From positions 1 through 46,143 of the forward strand of contig JABBOG010000032.1 in NCBI GenBank assembly GCA_019351975.1: 46,143 nt of DNA. Reading direction: 5' to 3'. Position 1 is the first letter of the stretch. Each line of letters begins with the position of its first letter. Positions 43,501-46,143 of this stretch are shown piece after piece. Origin of the DNA: Acidobacteriota bacterium. GTDB lineage: Bacteria; Acidobacteriota; Terriglobia; Terriglobales; Acidobacteriaceae. The notes under the pieces were generated by a model. The model made no database searches, had not been told where the DNA came from, and worked only from the letters and a program-made list of their open reading frames with translations. The translations under genes were made by a program, and so were the position numbers.

Positions 43501-45189
43501 CCAGCGCAGACGCTCACGATCGCCAGTAGTGGCGGTACGCCCGTCACCTTCGGAACCACCTCCATCGCAGGCGATTTCACGGAAACCGACACTTGCGCGG
43601 GACAGACGCTCGCCTCCGGAAGCAGTTGTACCGTGCAGCTCATCTTCGCTCCAACGGCAACGGGCTCGCGCACCGGCCAGCTCACGATCTACGCAAACGT
43701 CCCCGGCGGTCAGACGACAGTCGCCCTCAATGGAACAGGCTCGGCTGGCGTGTCCATCGTGCTCACGCCGCTCACGCTGGCCTTCCCCGCAACCATCGTC
43801 AACCAGACATCGCCGTCGCAGATCATCAACGTCGCCAATACCGGCGCTACCGCTGCGACGCTTCATCCCGCAACGATCCTCGGCGAGACCTCCGACTTCA
43901 GCATCTACTCCAGCACATGCACTGCGACGCTGGCGCCCCAGAGCGCCTGCTCGATAGCTATCATCTTCACGCCCACCGCCAGCGGTGCGCGCTCGGCCAC
44001 GCTCTCGCTCACCGACAATGTCGGCACGCAGACAGCAACCCTCACCGGCACCGGCAACGCTCCCGCAACCGACACCATCGCACCGCTCGCGCTCACCTTC
44101 GCACAACAGCAGATCGGCACCAGCAGCACACCGCAGACGGTGATCCTCACCAACGCAGGCGGTGTTCCGCTCACGCTCATCGCAGCCAGCGTCTCGCCCG
44201 GGGATTTCGCCGTCGTCAATGGCTGCGGCACGTCCCTGGCGCCCAACGCGACCTGCGCCTTCCATGTGACGTTCTCCCCCACAGCCATTGGCACGCGCAC
44301 AGCAACGCTCACCATCACCGACCAGTTTCACTACCAGACCGTTACGCTGACCGGTACTGGAATCGCAGGTCCGGGCGTCTCGCTCACGCCAATCTCGCTC
44401 AGCTTTCCACCCACAGGCGTGGGCCTCGCCGCCGTTGCGCAGACGCTGACACTCACCAACAACGGCAGTCTTCCGCTGAACATCTCCAGCGTCGCTGCGA
44501 GCAGCGGCTTCACCATCGCAGCGAACAGCTGCGGCCCATCGCTGGCCGTCGGCGCTGCCTGCACTCTTACTATCGTCTTTGCTCCGACGGCACCGGGTAA
44601 CTTCGCTGGAACGCTGATCTTCACCGACAACGCAACGCACGGCACACAGACGACAAACCTGACCGGAATGGGCATCGACTTCAGCCTCGCTGCTACAGGT
44701 CCCACGAGCATGACCGTCAAAGGTGCAGGCGGTTCCGTGACCTACCCGATGCAGCTCACGTCCATCGCGGGCATCTCGGGCAACGTTGCGCTTAGCTGCA
44801 GTGGTGCTCCTGCAAACTCGCTATGCACTGTTGTTCCAGCAGTCGCAGCACTCGGCGGAACCACGCAGGTCGCCGTCACCGTTGAGGTCGGCACATCCAC
44901 AACAGCAGCCTCTGTGAAGCAGTGGAGCCCGCGCAGCCTTATTGTCTTCGCCTTGTTGCTTCCTCTGGCATGCGTGACGAGCCGCCGCCGCGCCGCACGG
45001 CTGGCCGTTCCGATGCTTCTCATGGCAGCACTTGGCGCACTCAGCGGCTGTGGCGCAAGCCGCACAATTCCCACGCCCACCTCCGGTGGAATTACAACTC
45101 CCACCGCCAGCGGCACCTACACCCTCACCGTAAACGCAACCGCTGCGGGGCTAACGCACGCGGTCAATCTCACGCTCATTGTGCAGTAG
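40516..45189 (+). CDS. large exported protein: sortilin-like propeller, four choice-of-anchor D repeats, membrane-lipobox tail
   Basis: A 1557-residue protein. A hydrophobic signal (LLPLLIALAASTVQAQ) ends near residue 54. Residues about 130-970 form a propeller of the sialidase/sortilin type with repeated photosystem-assembly-like blades (NTIYIGTTGGGVWKSANAAG, LLLSSDGGLTWTLVQQ, YYSTNAGQTWQMAS, VYRSTNFGASWLNVT). Four choice-of-anchor D (HYDIN/SPD-2-like) repeats follow at about 979-1080, 1081-1185, 1188-1285 and 1288-1385, each ending in GTGx. Then an Ig-like domain (about 1389-1467), a hydrophobic stretch, RRRAAR, a second hydrophobic stretch ending LSGCGAS with Cys1512, a Pro/Thr linker and a final GTYTLTVNATAAGLTHAV strand pair. 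Surface or cell-envelope location is inferred. ATG 40516, weak AGAAG ribosome site. Confidence 0.85.
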   Translation: MDLRRSIEDQGSGLPQRGFASTLIRAVATAAARRRRCTLLPLLIALAASTVQAQTPQWVPNRPAAQGVARAQAAAQQFSAQRIVFVPQQAVQGGTVSSAIAMVRARAQHLALETAQHVYAHNTTANLTAAWQQLGPSSVISATYNNITGRITSIASDPNDPSGNTIYIGTTGGGVWKSANAAGGVSTASFAPLTDTLPVFSPNAGTGVIPSLSIGAVAVQPAVNPVIIAGTGDPNDATDSLYGEGLLLSSDGGLTWTLVQQSEDGTSGAHSFIGLATAGVAFSTATPTLVVAAFSTSPQSSVVDATSIASIPGLYYSTNAGQTWQMASIYDGTTVVQQPQPLGASSPGNAVTSVVWDAQRGMFYAAVRSHGYYSSPNGSTWTRLAAQPGTGLTTANCPVGGNGTGSATCPIFRGTLAAQAATGDLYSLTVDANNNDQGLWQDLCNAASTTCATPAPTFANRIDNGALDAGNGSTVIAQGNYNLALNAAPAAANGTDLFVGTIDLYRCAMTPGSSSCLLRDTTNALDGCDAPAQVAPAQHALASVAQSSGAPILYVGNDSGLWRSLDGVAETGSVCSASDASHFDNLNAAIGAGGSLAEIVGFAQDPTTSNTLLAGLGANGSAATSDATALAPWPQLSTGEGGFPSIDPKTPSNWYITIGADVNLAACTLGIDCNASDFVPPATIGAPQVDDDASILDTPTMLDPAMTTSLLIGTCRVWRGPAGNGASWSNADALSPALGGDTTPCSEFSPLIHSLAAGGPDVTGSALANSGSNVLYAGLSGALDGGGVIPGHLFVTKSASTATSTTPWTDIALSPVINDSSHAEHFNPGAFDISSITVDAHDASGATVYATVMGFGVPHVYRSTNFGASWLNVTANLPNAPANAVAVDPNDANTVYVAMDTGVYVTQAISTCGTTPPTNCWSVLGTSLPNAPVLTLATAANLPTGDGRIGMLRAGTYGRGLWQTPLLTAAVPSLAAITLSSSSFTFGAQPVGTQSPAQTLTIASSGGTPVTFGTTSIAGDFTETDTCAGQTLASGSSCTVQLIFAPTATGSRTGQLTIYANVPGGQTTVALNGTGSAGVSIVLTPLTLAFPATIVNQTSPSQIINVANTGATAATLHPATILGETSDFSIYSSTCTATLAPQSACSIAIIFTPTASGARSATLSLTDNVGTQTATLTGTGNAPATDTIAPLALTFAQQQIGTSSTPQTVILTNAGGVPLTLIAASVSPGDFAVVNGCGTSLAPNATCAFHVTFSPTAIGTRTATLTITDQFHYQTVTLTGTGIAGPGVSLTPISLSFPPTGVGLAAVAQTLTLTNNGSLPLNISSVAASSGFTIAANSCGPSLAVGAACTLTIVFAPTAPGNFAGTLIFTDNATHGTQTTNLTGMGIDFSLAATGPTSMTVKGAGGSVTYPMQLTSIAGISGNVALSCSGAPANSLCTVVPAVAALGGTTQVAVTVEVGTSTTAASVKQWSPRSLIVFALLLPLACVTSRRRAARLAVPMLLMAALGALSGCGASRTIPTPTSGGITTPTASGTYTLTVNATAAGLTHAVNLTLIVQ

Positions 45190-45206
45190 CCCAGCCGTCG
45201 CAGCAG

Positions 45207-46143
45207 CTATGCGGCAGCACCAGCGGCGACCGCGCTCGCCCACGCCCACTGAAAGTTATAGCCACCCAGCCATCCTGTAACGTCTACCACTTCACCGATG
45301 AAGTACATCCCCGGAACGCGCTTGCTCTCCATCGTGCGCGCATCCAGCTCCGCCGTATCCACACCACCCACGGTCACCTCCGCCTTGGCGAAACCCTCGC
45401 TGCCATCCGGCCGCAGCGTCCATGCGTGCAGCTCAGCTTCGAGCTTGGCGATGCCTGCATTGGTCCAGTCACCAGTACTTTCATTCGCTCGCAGACGTAT
45501 CCATCGCTCCGCCATGCGCGTCGGCAGCACCCTCCGCAGCGCAGCATAAGCACTGTTCCAGTCGCGTCCTGAGGCACGCTCCAGCAGCGCATGAAAGACG
45601 TCATGCCCCGGCGCAAGATCGAAGCGCACCTCACCGCCTGGACTCCAATAGGAAGAGACCTGCAACGCCGCCGGCCCGCTCACACCGCGATGCGTCACCA
45701 GCAGCGACTCACGAAAGCTTGGGACTTTAATGCGTGAAGCGCGCGCGACCAGCGCATTGCCAACAACCTCCGTCGACAAGCCTGCCAGGTCGCACCAGCG
45801 CTGGCTATCCTCGACCGAAAACACCAGCGGCACCAGCCCTGCGCGCGGCTCCACGATGGCATGCCCAAACTGCCGCGCAAGCTCATATCCAAAGCCCGTC
45901 GCGCCCATCTTCGGAATCGACAGCCCACCCGTTGCCACCACCACCGAGGCACAACGAAAACTGCCTGCACTCGTCTCCACAATGAACACGGAATCGTCGG
46001 CTCCACGTCGTACGCGCTCCACCGTAACGCTGCACCGCGTTTCGACGCGCGCCTCCGCGCACTCCCGCTCCAGCATCGTCACAATCTGCCGCGCGGAGTC
46101 GTCGCAGAACAACTGCCCGAGCGTCTTCTCATGAAATCGTATG
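45207..46143 (-). CDS. BaiN/HI0933-like flavoprotein (5' end outside window)
   Basis: The visible 312 residues start IRFHEKTLGQLFCDDSARQI, a hallmark of the HI0933/BaiN family of FAD-dependent oxidoreductases, and continue with VVVATGGLSIPKMGATGFGY, VPLVFS, THRGVSGPAALQVS and the C-terminal FAD-closing MYFIGEVVDVTGWLGGYNFQ plus WAWASAVAAG. The family enzymes reduce unsaturated substrates, or act in unknown redox steps. The N-terminal FAD-binding GxGxxG half lies beyond the right edge. It converges with the large propeller gene, stops 17 bases apart. Its coding strand is G-rich, the opposite of the neighbouring plus-strand gene. Confidence 0.92.
   Translation of the reverse strand, partial: IRFHEKTLGQLFCDDSARQIVTMLERECAEARVETRCSVTVERVRRGADDSVFIVETSAGSFRCASVVVATGGLSIPKMGATGFGYELARQFGHAIVEPRAGLVPLVFSVEDSQRWCDLAGLSTEVVGNALVARASRIKVPSFRESLLVTHRGVSGPAALQVSSYWSPGGEVRFDLAPGHDVFHALLERASGRDWNSAYAALRRVLPTRMAERWIRLRANESTGDWTNAGIAKLEAELHAWTLRPDGSEGFAKAEVTVGGVDTAELDARTMESKRVPGMYFIGEVVDVTGWLGGYNFQWAWASAVAAGAAA

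Noticed and set aside
43243-44640. 465-codon open frame on the minus strand within the large propeller gene
   Set aside because: Cys/Arg/Gly-rich low-complexity translation with no ribosome site or domain; lies opposite well-defined repeats.

Overview
The window is GC-rich bacterial chromosome and reads like a member of the Acidobacteriota, probably the Terriglobia/Acidobacteriaceae (Granulicella, Edaphobacter or Terriglobus-like). The basis is indirect: the gene order ispE - tRNA-Gln - prs - rplY - pth - rpsF - rpsR - rplI, the many secreted serine/threonine/alanine-rich beta-propeller and choice-of-anchor proteins, a carboxypeptidase-regulatory-like domain protein, and palindromic repeats with TTCA and TTTA loops. 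No 16S rRNA is present, so the placement is an inference.

Layout. 1-6.3 kb: the start of rpsU, a gamma-carbonic-anhydrase-like protein, a secreted protein with a TonB C-terminal domain, a small secreted protein, a ferritin-like protein and a 1007-residue single-chain restriction-modification enzyme of the MmeI type. 6.3-12.6 kb: a repeat-bearing spacer, then a housekeeping cluster on the minus strand (transcription order ispE, tRNA-Gln, prs, rplY, pth, rpsF, rpsR, rplI) closed by a terminator. 12.9-26.3 kb: a minus-strand run of six exported proteins: two paralogous beta-propeller lipoproteins, a prolyl oligopeptidase-type peptidase, an unknown secreted protein, an S10 carboxypeptidase-like protein and a DUF885 protein. 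26.4-29.2 kb: glycogen synthase, a small membrane protein and transaldolase. 29.2-32.3 kb: a polyprenyl-type family 2 glycosyltransferase and a GT39-like membrane protein. 32.4-35.4 kb: the HslVU protease genes, split by a two-gene nucleotidyltransferase module. 35.6-40.4 kb: a DUF3592-like membrane protein, an aldo/keto reductase, a small secreted protein and an epimerase/dehydrogenase pair that probably makes a UDP-hexuronic acid. 40.5-46.1 kb: a 1557-residue exported propeller/choice-of-anchor protein and the 3' part of a BaiN/HI0933-like flavoprotein that runs off the window.

How the parts fit. The ribosomal cluster links precursor supply (PRPP), tRNA recycling and 30S/50S proteins. The 12.9-26.3 kb block looks like an outward-facing peptide-degradation and surface-protein region. 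The nucleotide-sugar pair and the two envelope glycosyltransferases point to surface polysaccharide or lipid glycosylation. The three signals most worth following are the two-gene nucleotidyltransferase module inside the hslV-hslU operon, the C-terminal tail of the 1557-residue protein (an Ig-like domain interrupted by membrane segments and a lipobox-like LSGCG), and a two-hairpin repeat that sits in frame inside the MmeI-like gene and has intergenic relatives nearby. No CRISPR array, transposase, integrase or rRNA was seen.
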